A stretch of 64,000 bases of DNA from Limimaricola soesokkakensis (GCF_900172345.1 NZ_FWFY01000002.1:479417-543416); one strand, 5' to 3'. Positions 1 to 10,289 are shown, counted from the stretch's first letter. Numbers and translations are program-made. The notes: generated by a model from the sequence alone, not told the origin.

Positions 1-300
1 ATAGGCGAGCGTTTCGCCATCCGAGAGCGTCACGCTGCGGGACGTGGTGTCGAGCGCCGTCGCCGTCGCCCCCAGCCGCAGATCGACGCCGTGATCGCCA
101 TACCAGCTTTCGGGACGCAGGAAGAGCCGCTCCTTCTGCATTTCGCCGAGCAGATAGGCCTTGGAGAGCGGCGGCCGCTGGTAGGGCGGCGCGGTCTCGG
201 CGCCGACCAGCGTGATGCGACCGTCGAAGCCTTCGGCGCGCAGCTTACCCACGAGGGCGGCACCGGCCTGTCCGGCCCCGATCACGACGAAATGGGACAT
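1..300 (-). CDS. FAD-dependent ferredoxin reductase-like oxidoreductase (partial, N-terminus only)
   Basis: The first 100 residues of a protein that runs off the left edge. The start is the ATG at 300. Residues 4-13 read VVIGAGQAGA, a Rossmann GxGxxG dinucleotide-binding motif, and residues 40-48 read PPYQRPPLS, typical of ferredoxin/rubredoxin reductases of the BphA4/AIF-like class. Such enzymes pass electrons from NAD(P)H through FAD to a small iron-sulfur protein. The C-terminal NAD-binding and dimerisation parts lie outside the window, so the partner and substrate cannot be named. It is divergent from the peroxiredoxin gene with 78 bases between the starts. Confidence 0.8.
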   Translation of the reverse strand, partial: MSHFVVIGAGQAGAALVGKLRAEGFDGRITLVGAETAPPYQRPPLSKAYLLGEMQKERLFLRPESWYGDHGVDLRLGATATALDTTSRSVTLSDGETLAY

Positions 301-378
301 GGGCGCGCTCCTTCTTCCGCTGACCTGCGGCAACCTATATCGCTGGGACCTGACCGCAATCGCGAAAGGGAGCGAGGC

Positions 379-867
379 ATGACGATCGGGCTGGGAGACA
401 GGCTGCCGGGGGCGGATCTGCTGCGGATGGGGCCGGATGGCCCGGAAAAGGTGAGTCTGGACGAGATCCTGAAGGGCCGCCGCGTCGTGATCTTCGGCCT
501 GCCCGGCGCCTTTACGGGGACCTGCTCGACCGCGCATGTGCCTAGCTTCATCCGCTCGAAGGAGGCGCTGAGGGCTAAGGGGATCGACGAGGTGCTGTGC
601 ATCTCCGTCAACGATCCCTTCGTGATGAGGGCCTGGGGCGAGGCCACCGGCGCCACGGCGGCGGGGATCACCCTGCTGGGCGATCCGGGCTGCGACTGGG
701 TCTCGGCGATCGGCATGGAGTTCTCCAACCCCGATCGCGGCTTCATCCGCCGTTGCAAGCGGTTCGCCCTGATGGCCGAGGATGGGGTGGTCAAGGTCTG
801 GCACCCCGAGGAGGGCACCGGCACCTGCGACATTTCGGGCGGCGAGAGCATGGTCGAGGCGCTCTGA
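379..867 (+). CDS. Peroxiredoxin (Prx5-like redoxin)
   Basis: A 162-residue thiol peroxidase that would reduce hydrogen peroxide or alkyl hydroperoxides in the cytoplasm. Residues 42-50 read PGAFTGTCS, the Prx5/AhpE-type PxxxTxxC motif, with Cys49 as the peroxidatic cysteine. The length fits the Prx5 family (about 160 residues). A longer in-frame reading from 91 exists, but it overlaps the divergent reductase gene; the ATG at 379 follows a GAGG-type ribosome binding site and gives the normal family N-terminus (MTIGLGDRLP). Other cysteines are present (Cys69 region and near the C-terminus), so the resolving mechanism is not certain. The reductant could be glutaredoxin or thioredoxin. Confidence 0.9.
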   Translation: MTIGLGDRLPGADLLRMGPDGPEKVSLDEILKGRRVVIFGLPGAFTGTCSTAHVPSFIRSKEALRAKGIDEVLCISVNDPFVMRAWGEATGATAAGITLLGDPGCDWVSAIGMEFSNPDRGFIRRCKRFALMAEDGVVKVWHPEEGTGTCDISGGESMVEAL

Positions 868-997
868 TCCCTGTCGGGAAAGGGCCTTCTTTCACGCTTC
901 TCCGATACACGTCCGCCGGCCCACGCATCGGTCGGCTGGCCGGGGCGCAGGGCCGTCCGAAACGGCGGCCCGCGCTCGCTGCGCATGCGGGGGCCGC

Positions 998-1281
998 TCA
1001 GCCTTCCGCCAGCTTGTCCATCTTGGAAGCGAGCTTGGCGTCGAGCTCGGTCAGCCCGCCCGCGTCATGGGTGGTGAGCGTGACGGTCACGGTCCGGTAG
1101 ACATTGCTCCACTCTGGATGGTGGTTCAGCTTTTCGGCCCAGAGCGCGGCCCGGGTCATGAAGCCGAAGGCCTCGACGAAGTTCTTGAAGCGAAAGGTCT
1201 TGGTGACCGCGTCGCGATCCGGTTCCGGGGTCCAGCCCGCGGCCTTCAACGTCTTGCGGCCCGCCTCGTCGAGCGTCTCGG

Positions 1282-1285
<4 letters not shown>
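998..1285 (-). CDS. phhB: Pterin-4a-carbinolamine dehydratase
   Basis: A 95-residue protein with the family signature around residues 52-63 ([12 protein letters not shown]) and a second conserved histidine in TTHDAGGLT (His73). Enzymes of this family dehydrate 4a-hydroxytetrahydropterin formed by aromatic amino-acid hydroxylases; in bacteria without such a hydroxylase they may serve molybdopterin-related or unknown roles. No phenylalanine hydroxylase is seen nearby. The start ATG at 1285 overlaps the stop of the upstream FemAB-like gene by four bases, so the two are probably translated as a pair. The reading frame stays open upstream, but that extension is only the antisense-type shadow of the neighbour. 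Confidence 0.92.
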
Positions 1286-2484
<1,199 letters not shown>

Positions 2485-2515
2485 GGCCGCAGAGTTGGGC
2501 CCCCGGGGCGTGGGG

Positions 2516-3292
2516 TCAAGCGGTGGCGGGGCCCGGAAGGTAGCCCTCGAAGGTCACGTTGTCGGCAATGCGCCGTGCTGCGGCCTCCTCCTCGGGGGAG
2601 CGGGTCGTCCAGCACAGGATCTTCGCACCCTGCGCCTGCAGTTCGGCGACGCGCGGCCGGTCGAGATCGCACACCTCGTGGCTGATGAAGCTGGCGCCCA
2701 GATTGTCGTAATCGGGGATCTCGCGCAGCCGCGCGGCGGTGCGTGCCGGAAGGTCAGGCCAGTCCTGGGGCTCGAAGGCGCAGGTGACGAGACCGCGCGG
2801 CAGGTCGGGAGCGAGGCGGGCCATCTCGGACACCGCGTGCGGGTTGAACGACATCACCGCGACGGGGCCCGCATAGCCTTCGAGCGCACGGACCACGGCA
2901 GGTTCGACCACGCCGACATTGGGGCCGAGCGTGTAGTCGTGATCCTTGATCTCGATCAGCAGCGGCACCCGGCCGGCAACGAGGTCGAGCACCTGTTCGA
3001 GGGTGGGGATGGTATCGGCGCTGCCGATCAACTGGAGCGCCTGCAGCGCCGCGGCATCGCGCGACGCGACCAGCCCGCGTTCGCGGGTCAGCCGGTCGAG
3101 CGCGGCATCGTGGATCACCATGGCCGCGCCGTCATGCGAGGCGCGCACATCGATCTCGATGCCGAACCCCGCTTCGATCGCGGCACGGATCGCGCTCATC
3201 GAGTTTTCGGGGCGCCCCGCGCCGTGAAAGGCGCGATGCGCGATGGGCCGGTCGAGAAAGCCCTGCGGCAGCGCCGGGGCGGTGCGGCTCAT
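2516..3292 (-). CDS. Glycerophosphodiester phosphodiesterase family protein
   Basis: A 258-residue GDPD-family TIM barrel. Conserved motifs are visible in order: His19-Arg20, Glu29-Asn30 (PENS), Glu46-x-Asp48 (GIEIDVR), His61-Asp62, and IEIKD further in for metal binding. Enzymes of this family release glycerol-3-phosphate from glycerophosphodiesters produced by phospholipid turnover. There is no signal peptide, so it should be cytoplasmic (UgpQ-like rather than GlpQ-like). Its ATG overlaps the stop of the RidA gene by four bases. It lies 31 bases upstream of the FemAB-like gene, so RidA, GDPD and the FemAB/phhB pair may be one transcript. Confidence 0.9.
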   Translation of the reverse strand: MSRTAPALPQGFLDRPIAHRAFHGAGRPENSMSAIRAAIEAGFGIEIDVRASHDGAAMVIHDAALDRLTRERGLVASRDAAALQALQLIGSADTIPTLEQVLDLVAGRVPLLIEIKDHDYTLGPNVGVVEPAVVRALEGYAGPVAVMSFNPHAVSEMARLAPDLPRGLVTCAFEPQDWPDLPARTAARLREIPDYDNLGASFISHEVCDLDRPRVAELQAQGAKILCWTTRSPEEEAAARRIADNVTFEGYLPGPATA

Positions 3293-3759
3293 GCGAGGGC
3301 GAAGACGGCTTCGACCTCGACCGCGACGCCGAGCGGCAGCGCGGCCACGCCGACGGCGGCGCGGGCATGGCGGCCGGCCTCGCCCAGAAGCTCGGCCATC
3401 AGGTCGGAGGCACCGTTGATCACCTTGGGCTGCTCGGTGAAATCGGGGGTGCAGGCGACGAAGCCGGTCAGCTTCACCAGACGCGCGACGCGGTCGAGAT
3501 CGCCGTCGCAGGCGGCACGGGCCTGGGCCAGCAGGCTCAGCGCGCAGGCGCGGGCGGCCTTGGCGCCCTCTTCGGTGGTCATGTTGTCGCCGAGACGGCC
3601 GGTGATGAGCCCGTCCGGTCCGGCCGAAATCTGGCCCGACACGTGCAGCAGCCCGTCATGGATCACGAAGGGCTCGTAATTGGCCGCGGGCTTCGGCGCC
3701 TCGGGAAGCGCGAGCCCCATCTCGGCCAGTTTCGTTTCGATGTTCGCGGCGATGCCCAT
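3289..3759 (-). CDS. RidA/YjgF family protein
   Basis: A 156-residue protein of the RidA/YER057c/UK114 superfamily, in the longer subgroup with an N-terminal segment of IETKLAEMGLALP type. Members deaminate reactive enamine/imine intermediates made by PLP enzymes, although many subgroups have no measured activity. The ATG at 3759 is chosen because a strong GGAGGG sits just upstream; the frame remains open to 3828, but that stretch contains a long palindrome and no family similarity. It is four bases overlapped with the GDPD gene. I do not see the usual RidA arginine clearly enough to claim deaminase activity. Confidence 0.85.
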   Translation of the reverse strand: MGIAANIETKLAEMGLALPEAPKPAANYEPFVIHDGLLHVSGQISAGPDGLITGRLGDNMTTEEGAKAARACALSLLAQARAACDGDLDRVARLVKLTGFVACTPDFTEQPKVINGASDLMAELLGEAGRHARAAVGVAALPLGVAVEVEAVFALA

Positions 3760-3777
3760 GACGTCCCTCCGGGTGTT

Positions 3778-3809
3778 GGTTCCGGCGCAAGCTAGCTTGC
3801 GCCGGAACC
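3778..3809. terminator. Perfect 32-bp palindrome between hlyD-like and ridA-like genes
   Basis: The sequence from 3778 to 3809 is its own exact reverse complement (arm GGTTCCGGCGCAAGCT). It begins 16 bases past the stop of the HlyD-type gene and ends before the ribosome binding site of the RidA-family gene. It would form a very stable RNA hairpin on either strand. There is no T-tract on the minus side, so it may act as a transcript-end stabiliser or a rho-assisted terminator rather than a textbook intrinsic terminator. Confidence 0.65.
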
Positions 3810-3824
3810 AAGGGCAACGTCGGC

Positions 3825-5147
3825 TCACCCCTCGCGGAAGGCGCGGGCGAAGTAATCGGCCAGCGGCTTGACCAGATAGGCCAGTGGCGTGCGGTCGCTG
3901 GTCCGGATGTAGGCCTCGACCGGCATGCCGGGGATCAGGGTCATGTCCTTCGGCAGCTTGTCCATCTCGCCCTCCGGCAACCGGATCTCGGCGCGGTAGT
4001 AGGAGATGGCCTGACCCTCGTCCTGGAAGGCGTCGGCCGAGATCTGCACCACCTCGCCAGTCAGTTCCGGGGTGCGGCGCTGGTCGAAGGCGGGCAGGCG
4101 CAGGCTGACCTCCTGGCCCAGGAACAGCTGGTCGATATCGGTGGGCTGCACCTGAGTGGCGATGACCAGTGGCCGGTCCTGCGGCACGATGTACAGGATC
4201 GGCTCGGCGGCGCGGATCACCGATCGGGGGGTGAAGACCGTGAGGCCGTAGACGATGCCCCCGACCGGGGCGCGGATGTCGAGCCGGTCGAGCTGGGTGA
4301 GCAGCGCGCGGCGGCGGTTCGACAGTTCGATCTCGTTGAACTGCAAATCGCGCAGCTGGCTGATTGCCTCCTGCCGCCGGGTCGAGGCCAGTTTCAGGAT
4401 CTCGATCTCGATCTCGGCGATGCGCCCACCGGCCTGTGCCGTCGAGGCCTTCAATTCGCCTTCGCGCCCTAACAGGTTGGCCTGCTCGCGCTGCAGCGCC
4501 AGCACCCGCTGGGCCTGAGCCAAGCCGCGGTCGAGCAGGGATTGCTGGTCCGCCAGCTCCTTCTCGACGATCTCGAGCTGCTTGGCCACGGCGGTCTGCT
4601 GGGATTCGAGCCCGACGATCTGGTCGGCGATCTGCTCGCGTTGGCGGGCCAGCTGGTCGGCCTGCTGCTGCTCGCTCTCGAGCTGCGCCTCGATCAGCCG
4701 CCGCTGACCCTCCATCAGTTCGGGCGCGACCTCGTTGTCGGTCTCCAGTAGCAGAGGGTCGAAGTTCAGCTCCTGAGTGTTGTCGCGCTCGGCCTCGAGC
4801 CGGGCCCGGCGGGCCAGAACTTCGAGCAATTGGCCTTCGACAACGGCCAGTTCGCTGCGGATCTCCTCGGGGTCGAGCCGGATCAGCAGGTCGCCCGCCT
4901 TAACCTCGTCGCCCTCGTCGACGAGGATCTCTTCGACCACGCCGCCATCGGGATGCTGCACGACCTGCCGGTTCTGATCGACTTCGACCCGGCCCGACGC
5001 CACCACGGCCCCGGAGATCTGGCTCATTGCGGCCCAGGTGCCGAAGCCGCCGAGCAGCACGACGAGGGCGAGAAAGCCCACGATCAAGGGCCGTGCCGCC
5101 GACCAGGCCGATGGGCCGTCCGCGGGAGAAAGGGGTTTGCGGTTCAC
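3825..5147 (-). CDS. HlyD-family type I secretion periplasmic adaptor
   Basis: A 440-residue membrane fusion protein. A single membrane segment lies at about residues 20-40 ([19 protein letters not shown]), followed by a short lipoyl half ([16 protein letters not shown]), a long coiled-coil region rich in Glu, Gln and Leu (about residues 90-290), the second lipoyl half ([12 protein letters not shown]) and a beta-barrel region. This is the PrtE/HlyD architecture: it links the inner-membrane ABC exporter to a TolC-like outer-membrane channel. Its ATG overlaps the stop of the ABC transporter gene by four bases, so the two are co-translated. The outer-membrane partner is not in the window. Confidence 0.93.
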   Translation of the reverse strand: MNRKPLSPADGPSAWSAARPLIVGFLALVVLLGGFGTWAAMSQISGAVVASGRVEVDQNRQVVQHPDGGVVEEILVDEGDEVKAGDLLIRLDPEEIRSELAVVEGQLLEVLARRARLEAERDNTQELNFDPLLLETDNEVAPELMEGQRRLIEAQLESEQQQADQLARQREQIADQIVGLESQQTAVAKQLEIVEKELADQQSLLDRGLAQAQRVLALQREQANLLGREGELKASTAQAGGRIAEIEIEILKLASTRRQEAISQLRDLQFNEIELSNRRRALLTQLDRLDIRAPVGGIVYGLTVFTPRSVIRAAEPILYIVPQDRPLVIATQVQPTDIDQLFLGQEVSLRLPAFDQRRTPELTGEVVQISADAFQDEGQAISYYRAEIRLPEGEMDKLPKDMTLIPGMPVEAYIRTSDRTPLAYLVKPLADYFARAFREG

Positions 5148-6883
5148 GAGACGCCTCCGCCCTTGCCGCCGGAGGCAGCGATTTCACGATGATTCTGCAC
5201 CATTTCGCGCAACACCTCGTCCTTGGGGCCAAAGGCCCGACGGCCGCCACCCTCGATCATCAGGATCAGATCGCATTCGGCGATCGCGGCGGGTCGGTGC
5301 GCCATGATCAGCACGCATTTCCCGGCCTCCTTGGCGTCGCGGATCGCCTGGTTCAGCGCGGTGCTGCCAGCGTTGTCGAGGTTGGAGTTCGGCTCGTCGA
5401 GCACCAGGAAAACCGGGTCGCCATAAAGGGCGCGGGCCAGACCGATGCGCTGGATCTGGCCGCCGGAGAGGCGGCCGCCCTTGGAGGAAACCGGGGTGTC
5501 GTAGCCATCCGGCAGCTTGAGGATCATCTCGTGCGCGGCCGCGGCCTTGGCGGCGCGCACCACTTCCGCGTCATCCGGGCTGCGCGACATCCGCGCGATG
5601 TTTTCCTTGATGGTGCCGTCGAACAGGGTGACCTGTTGCGGCAGGTAGCCCACATAGCTGCCCAGAACGTCGGGGTCGTACTGGTCGAGGCTGGCGCCAT
5701 CGAGGCGGATCTTTCCGGCGGCGGGGCGCCACAGGCCGGTCACGGCGCGCGCCAGCGTCGATTTGCCGGCACCCGACGGGCCGATCACGCCGACCGCCTG
5801 GCCCGGCTCCACGACGAAGCTCACCATCCGCAGCGCGGCTTGGCTCTCGCCGGGCGGCAGCACGGTGACCTGCTCGCAGGAGATGCGGGCCCGGGGGCGA
5901 GGCAGGGTGGTGCGAGGCTCTTCGGGGCGAACCTCACCCAACAGCACCGTGAGCCGGTGCCAGCCCTCGCGAGCACGCTGGAACGAGGGCCACTGGTTGA
6001 CGATCATCTCGATCGGCGCCAGCGCGCGACCGAGCAGGATCGAACCCGCGATCATGGCGCCCGGCGTCATCTCGCCCTGCAGCACCAGATAGGCGCCGAG
6101 GCCCAGCATCGCGGATTGCAGCAGAAGCCGGAACGCCTTGATCACGGCGGAGAAGCCACCACCGGTATCGGTAGCGTCGATCGAGGCGGTCAGGGAGCGC
6201 GAACGCGCCTCGTTCCAGCGTCCGAAAGCGGCGCCGCGCATGCCCAGCGCCTGCACCATGTCGCTGTCCTGACGGATCTGGGTGCCGAGCTGTTCGGAGC
6301 GGAAGGAGGTGGCGTTGGCCTCCTCCAGCTGCTTGCGGGTCATCAGCTGGTTGGCGAGCGCCATCACGATCAGCACCGCTGCGCCTGCCAGGCCGAGGAA
6401 GCCCAGTATCGGATGGAAGATGAAGATGCCGAGGAAGAACAGCGGCGCGAATGGCAAATCGAAGCTGGCCATCAGAGCTGGCGACGCGATCAAGCGCTGG
6501 ATCGATTCCAGATCGCGCTGGGCGGTGGCGGCCTCGGCGCGGGCCTTCGGGCCGGAGCTGGCGCGCAGCGCCGCGGAAAAGACGCGCTGGTCGAGCCGGG
6601 CCTGGAACCGCGCCGCGATCCGGTTCATCACCCGGCCGCGCACCATGTCCAGAAGCCCCATCATCGCGTAGAGGAACACCACCAGCACCGACAATGCCAC
6701 CAAGGTCGCGACCGAGCGGGAACCCAATACCCGGTCATAGACGTTGAGCATGTAGAGCGGACCGGTCAACATCAGCACGTTGACGATCAAGCTGAAGATC
6801 GCCACGGCCCAGAACAGCCAGAGGCTCTGGTTGCGCGCAGCGCGGAGTTCTGCGGCGCCAATGGCGCCTGCATCATGTGTCAT
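5144..6883 (-). CDS. Type I secretion system permease/ATPase (PrtD-like ABC exporter)
   Basis: A 579-residue ABC exporter with the membrane domain first (hydrophobic helices at about residues 22-42, 58-80, 145-180 and 250-285) and the nucleotide-binding domain second. Walker A is at 368-376 ([11 protein letters not shown] region), the ABC signature LSGGQ at 472-476, Walker B VFLVLDEP at 491-498 and the switch histidine in IMAHRP near the end. No N-terminal C39 peptidase-like domain is present, which matches the PrtD class that secretes proteins with a C-terminal, often RTX, signal. It is followed directly by the HlyD-type adaptor. No RTX or other substrate gene is adjacent. Confidence 0.93.
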   Translation of the reverse strand: MTHDAGAIGAAELRAARNQSLWLFWAVAIFSLIVNVLMLTGPLYMLNVYDRVLGSRSVATLVALSVLVVFLYAMMGLLDMVRGRVMNRIAARFQARLDQRVFSAALRASSGPKARAEAATAQRDLESIQRLIASPALMASFDLPFAPLFFLGIFIFHPILGFLGLAGAAVLIVMALANQLMTRKQLEEANATSFRSEQLGTQIRQDSDMVQALGMRGAAFGRWNEARSRSLTASIDATDTGGGFSAVIKAFRLLLQSAMLGLGAYLVLQGEMTPGAMIAGSILLGRALAPIEMIVNQWPSFQRAREGWHRLTVLLGEVRPEEPRTTLPRPRARISCEQVTVLPPGESQAALRMVSFVVEPGQAVGVIGPSGAGKSTLARAVTGLWRPAAGKIRLDGASLDQYDPDVLGSYVGYLPQQVTLFDGTIKENIARMSRSPDDAEVVRAAKAAAAHEMILKLPDGYDTPVSSKGGRLSGGQIQRIGLARALYGDPVFLVLDEPNSNLDNAGSTALNQAIRDAKEAGKCVLIMAHRPAAIAECDLILMIEGGGRRAFGPKDEVLREMVQNHREIAASGGKGGGVS

Positions 6884-7028
6884 ATCGGCCTCATTTCCCC
6901 GTAGGTCCGCTACGTCACCCTTAGTAGAGCAAACGCGGCAAGCTGGGTAGCATGTTGCGATCAGGGCTGCAGCGATTGTTTTGCAACGACTTCTGGACCT
7001 GCGGATTCTTGCCGCTAGCTTTCACTCC

Positions 7029-7721
7029 ATGTCCGACGACTTCATGAAAAACAGCCGCTGGATCGGTGGCTTGGCACTGGCGGCGCTCTTGGCGAGCGGT
7101 GCGGCAGCCGCGCCTTATGACGGCACCTACCGGCTCAGCCGGGATGCCGATTGCACCAAGATAGGCGAGGAAGGCGGGGCGCTACGGATCGCTGACGGTC
7201 TGTTCGAAGGGATCGACAGCGAGTGCCGGATGACGCGCCCGGTCGATGTGGTCGACATGGATGCCACCCTCTACACGATGGAGTGCAGCGCCGGCGATAC
7301 CCGCTGGAGCGAGCGGGCGCTGCTGATGCGCGCGGCGGAGGATGACGGCCTGATCATGCTCTGGGACGGCTATGCCTTCCGCTACGAGCGCTGCACGGCC
7401 GAAGCGCAGGAGGCGGAGCAAGCCGCCGAAACGGGCGCCGAGATCGAGGCGGAGACCGAGGGCGGGGGCGACGGGTTGCCGCCACCCCGCGTGGTGCTGC
7501 CCGTGGTCGAACTGCCTCGGGTCGAGTTGCCCAAGGTCGAAGTACCGGTTGTCACCGCCCTGCCCGGACCGGCAGGGGGCGCGACGGCCCCCAAGGCCGG
7601 CGCGCCGTCATCCGATGGGGACGAGGCGTCGCCCGACGAAGACGGGGATGAGGACGAGGGCGGGCCGGATGCCAGCGGCGGCGCCTCGGCCCGCGCCATC
7701 GGCGCGGGGGAGCCGAACTGA
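7029..7721 (+). CDS. Secreted acidic hypothetical protein with Val-Pro-Glu repeat
   Basis: Unrecognised protein of about 230 residues. A signal peptide is clear (MKNSRWIGGLALAALLASGAA), so the start is either the ATG at 7029 or the one at 7044, which begins exactly at the basic MKNSR. A compact first half holds five cysteines (for example DADCTKIGEE, DSECRMTR, TMECSAG), suggesting disulfides in the periplasm. The second half is disordered: acidic, then a short repeat alternating Leu/Val-Pro with Val-Glu (positions about 7480-7560), then Glu/Asp/Gly-rich to the end. It ends one base before the convergent penicillin-binding protein gene. Function is unknown. Confidence 0.75.
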   Translation: MSDDFMKNSRWIGGLALAALLASGAAAAPYDGTYRLSRDADCTKIGEEGGALRIADGLFEGIDSECRMTRPVDVVDMDATLYTMECSAGDTRWSERALLMRAAEDDGLIMLWDGYAFRYERCTAEAQEAEQAAETGAEIEAETEGGGDGLPPPRVVLPVVELPRVELPKVEVPVVTALPGPAGGATAPKAGAPSSDGDEASPDEDGDEDEGGPDASGGASARAIGAGEPN

Positions 7722-7722
7722 A

Positions 7723-10044
7723 CTAGTTCGTGGCCGCGCCGAGGATGTTGGTCAGCACGTCGAGAATCATCCGCTCGCGGCTGCCGGAGGCCTCGCCCGT
7801 CGGCTGCGGCTGGGGTTGAGGCTGCTGGCCCTCGGGCGTGCCGAGCATTTCCCGCAGCAGCCGATCGGTCTCGGGGTCGCTGGCCTGCCCGTTCGAGGGC
7901 GAGACGTTGCCGCTATCGGCGATGGCGCCGGTGGCTTGGCTCGGCTCGGGCACCCGCATCGGCAGCGGTTTCACCGGCTGGCCCTCGAGCACGCGCACCA
8001 TGGTCTCGCGCCAGATCGTGGCGGGCAGGCCGCCCCCGGTGACGCCCGAAAGCGGCCGGTTGTCATCATAGCCCATCCAGACGCCGGCGACGTAATCGCC
8101 CGCGAAGCCCACGAACCAGGCGTCGCGCGCGCCTTGGGTGGTGCCGGTCTTGCCCGCGATCTCCCAGCCGTCGATCTGGGCGCGGGACCCGGTGCCCTCG
8201 GCTACGACGCGGCTCATCATCCAGGTGAGCTTTTCAGCGGCGTCTTGGCTGATCACCCGTTCGCCGATGCCACCGCCGGTACCCATCAACGGCGTGTCGT
8301 CGCCTTTGAGCCGCAGCTCCACGAGGCCGTAGGGCGTCACCGACGAGCCGCCGTTGAGGATACCCGCATAGGCGCCGGTCATCTCGAGAAGCGTGCTCTC
8401 CGACACGCCCAGCGCCAGCGCCGGCCCGGCAGCGAGGTCGCTGTCGATGCCGAACATCGAGGCCACCGTGCGCACGTTCTCGCGGCCGACTTCCTCGGAA
8501 ACCCGCACCGCAGGGATGTTGCGGCTCTCGGCCAGCGCTTCGGTGAGCGTCACCATCCCATCATACTGCCGGTCGTAATTCTCTGGCGACCACGGTCCGG
8601 AACCAGGGATGTTTATAGTCAGAGGACTATCATCGACCAAGCTAGTGGGTTCCTTCTCCAGATCGAGCGCGGCGGCGTAGATGAATGGTTTGAAGGCCGA
8701 GCCCGTCTGGCGCAGCGCTTGCGTGGCGCGGTTGAAGGCGCCCGAAGCCGAGACGTTGCGGCCGCCGACCATGGCGCGCACCGCGCCGTCGGCGCTCATC
8801 ACCACGATCGCCGCCTGCGCCTCGGAGCCGGGGCTGACCCGCTCCTCGAACACCTGCAGCAGCGCCTTTTCGGCGGCGGTCTGGATGCGGGGGTCGAGCG
8901 TTGTACGGATCACCACGTCCTCGGTGGTGTCGCGGGTGAAGAATTCGGGCCCGGTCTCCATCACCCAGTCCGCGAAATAACCGCCTTGGTCCTGCTGCGC
9001 GGTGGCCGAGAGCGTGGCGGGGTTGGCGCGGGCCGCCTCGGCCTCGGCGGCCGCGAGATAGCCCTGCTCCTGCATCAGCCCGACGATGACGTTGGCTCGG
9101 CTTTGGCTGCGGCCGAGATTATTGGTGGGGGCGTAGGTGGTGGGGGCCTTCAGAAGCCCCGCCAGCATCGCTGCCTCGGCCGGGTTCACCTGCGCGGCGG
9201 GCTTGCCGAAATAGCGCTGCGAGGCGGCCTCGAAGCCGCGCGTGCCGGCACCGAGATAGGCGCGGTTGAGGTAGACCGTCAGGATCTCCTCCTTGGTATA
9301 GCGCGCCTCCATCGCCATCGCGTAGACCGCCTCCTGCACCTTGCGCCACAGCGTGGTGCGACGGCAGTCGGCCTCGTATTCGCTCTCGTTCTTCCAGACT
9401 TCCGGATCGAACGGCTTGCCGAGGCACAAAAGCTTGGCGGTCTGCTGGGTTATGGTCGAGCCACCATTGCCCGAGAGCGGGCCGCGCCCCTCGGAGAGGT
9501 TGATGCGGACCGCCGAGGCGATGCCCTGTGGGTCGATGCCCGGATGCCACCAGAAGCGGCGATCCTCGGTCGCGACCACGGCGTTGCGCAAATGCTGGCT
9601 GATGGTGTCGGCGGTGACCATGCCGCCGAACTGGTCGCCGCGCCAGGCAAAGGTCGCGCCATCGCGGTCCTGCAGCGTCACCGAGCCGCGGGCGCGGCCA
9701 TCGACGAGGTTGGTGACCGGAGGCAGTTGCGCCGCGTAATAGGCGACGCCGAGGCCCACCACGAGGCTCAGCGCCACGGCGACGCGCCAGCCGACGCCCC
9801 AGATCACCCGCATCACGAAGCGCAACAGCCCCGACACCAGCGCCGAGAGCCAGCCCAGCGGACCGCGCGGCCTGGCCTTGGCGGGCTTGGCGGCGCGGCG
9901 GCGTGACTTGGCGGCGGGCGTCGCGGGCTTTGCCGCGCCGGGCCTGCCGCCGCCGCCGCTTCCCTTGCCACCACCCTTGCCGCCGCCCGCGCCGTAGCGC
10001 CGCTCCGCAGTTAGGGGCGGTTTCCTGCCGTTGCTCGCGCTCAT
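7723..10044 (-). CDS. Class A penicillin-binding protein (PBP1a-type, transglycosylase/transpeptidase)
   Basis: A 773-residue bifunctional peptidoglycan synthase. The chosen start is the ATG at 10044, giving a basic, Gly/Lys/Ala-rich cytoplasmic tail and one membrane anchor at about residues 80-105. The GT51 glycosyltransferase motifs are ATEDRRF (catalytic Glu160) and GGSTITQQ. The transpeptidase has the SxxK motif TGSAFKP (Ser449), the SxN motif SRN at about 507, and KTGT at about 632. The C-terminus carries a Gln-Pro repeat. It inserts and crosslinks glycan strands in the periplasm. A longer reading to 10185 is in frame, but it crosses the upstream promoter region and lacks family similarity. 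Confidence 0.93.
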   Translation of the reverse strand: MSASNGRKPPLTAERRYGAGGGKGGGKGSGGGGRPGAAKPATPAAKSRRRAAKPAKARPRGPLGWLSALVSGLLRFVMRVIWGVGWRVAVALSLVVGLGVAYYAAQLPPVTNLVDGRARGSVTLQDRDGATFAWRGDQFGGMVTADTISQHLRNAVVATEDRRFWWHPGIDPQGIASAVRINLSEGRGPLSGNGGSTITQQTAKLLCLGKPFDPEVWKNESEYEADCRRTTLWRKVQEAVYAMAMEARYTKEEILTVYLNRAYLGAGTRGFEAASQRYFGKPAAQVNPAEAAMLAGLLKAPTTYAPTNNLGRSQSRANVIVGLMQEQGYLAAAEAEAARANPATLSATAQQDQGGYFADWVMETGPEFFTRDTTEDVVIRTTLDPRIQTAAEKALLQVFEERVSPGSEAQAAIVVMSADGAVRAMVGGRNVSASGAFNRATQALRQTGSAFKPFIYAAALDLEKEPTSLVDDSPLTINIPGSGPWSPENYDRQYDGMVTLTEALAESRNIPAVRVSEEVGRENVRTVASMFGIDSDLAAGPALALGVSESTLLEMTGAYAGILNGGSSVTPYGLVELRLKGDDTPLMGTGGGIGERVISQDAAEKLTWMMSRVVAEGTGSRAQIDGWEIAGKTGTTQGARDAWFVGFAGDYVAGVWMGYDDNRPLSGVTGGGLPATIWRETMVRVLEGQPVKPLPMRVPEPSQATGAIADSGNVSPSNGQASDPETDRLLREMLGTPEGQQPQPQPQPTGEASGSRERMILDVLTNILGAATN

Positions 10045-10165
10045 CTGCCGCTGCCTGTCCGTTATGATTGGCGCCACCATAGCCGCATCGCAGCGGAATG
10101 TTGAGCAGCCCGGTTTTGCGATGTCGGCTTTTTTATGCCGCCCACGAATCGAGCAGTTATCCGCC

Positions 10166-10184
10166 ATTGTGCAAAAATTGTGCA
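10166..10184. repeat. Tandem ATTGTGCA direct repeat in the glnK/PBP intergenic region
   Basis: ATTGTGCA occurs at 10166-10173 and again at 10177-10184, an 11-base period (one helical turn). It lies about 105 bases upstream of the glnK start and 122 bases upstream of the divergent PBP gene. The arrangement suits a protein-binding site, but it is a direct repeat and does not match the inverted NtrC consensus. I found no convincing sigma-54 promoter beside it. Confidence 0.35.
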
Positions 10185-10289
10185 TCCTGCCCGGTCCGGG
10201 GCATTTATCAGCCGCGCCGAAGCTTGCCCCGAAGGCAGGATGCGGGGCTGTTGAGGGCAGTCGAACCGAGACGCCACAAGGGGACCGAC

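Noticed and set aside
5027..6904. 625-codon open frame on the plus strand across the type I secretion genes
   Set aside because: It is exactly opposite the ABC transporter, is rich in His/Arg/Gly as expected for the antisense of GC-rich coding DNA, and has no domain.
7372..9906. 844-codon plus-strand frame opposite the penicillin-binding protein
   Set aside because: Shadow of the PBP gene, which has all catalytic motifs.
10186..10289. Possible sigma-54 promoter upstream of glnK
   Set aside because: No TGGCAC-N5-TTGC match of useful quality was found; the best GC/CTTGCC segment has wrong first half.
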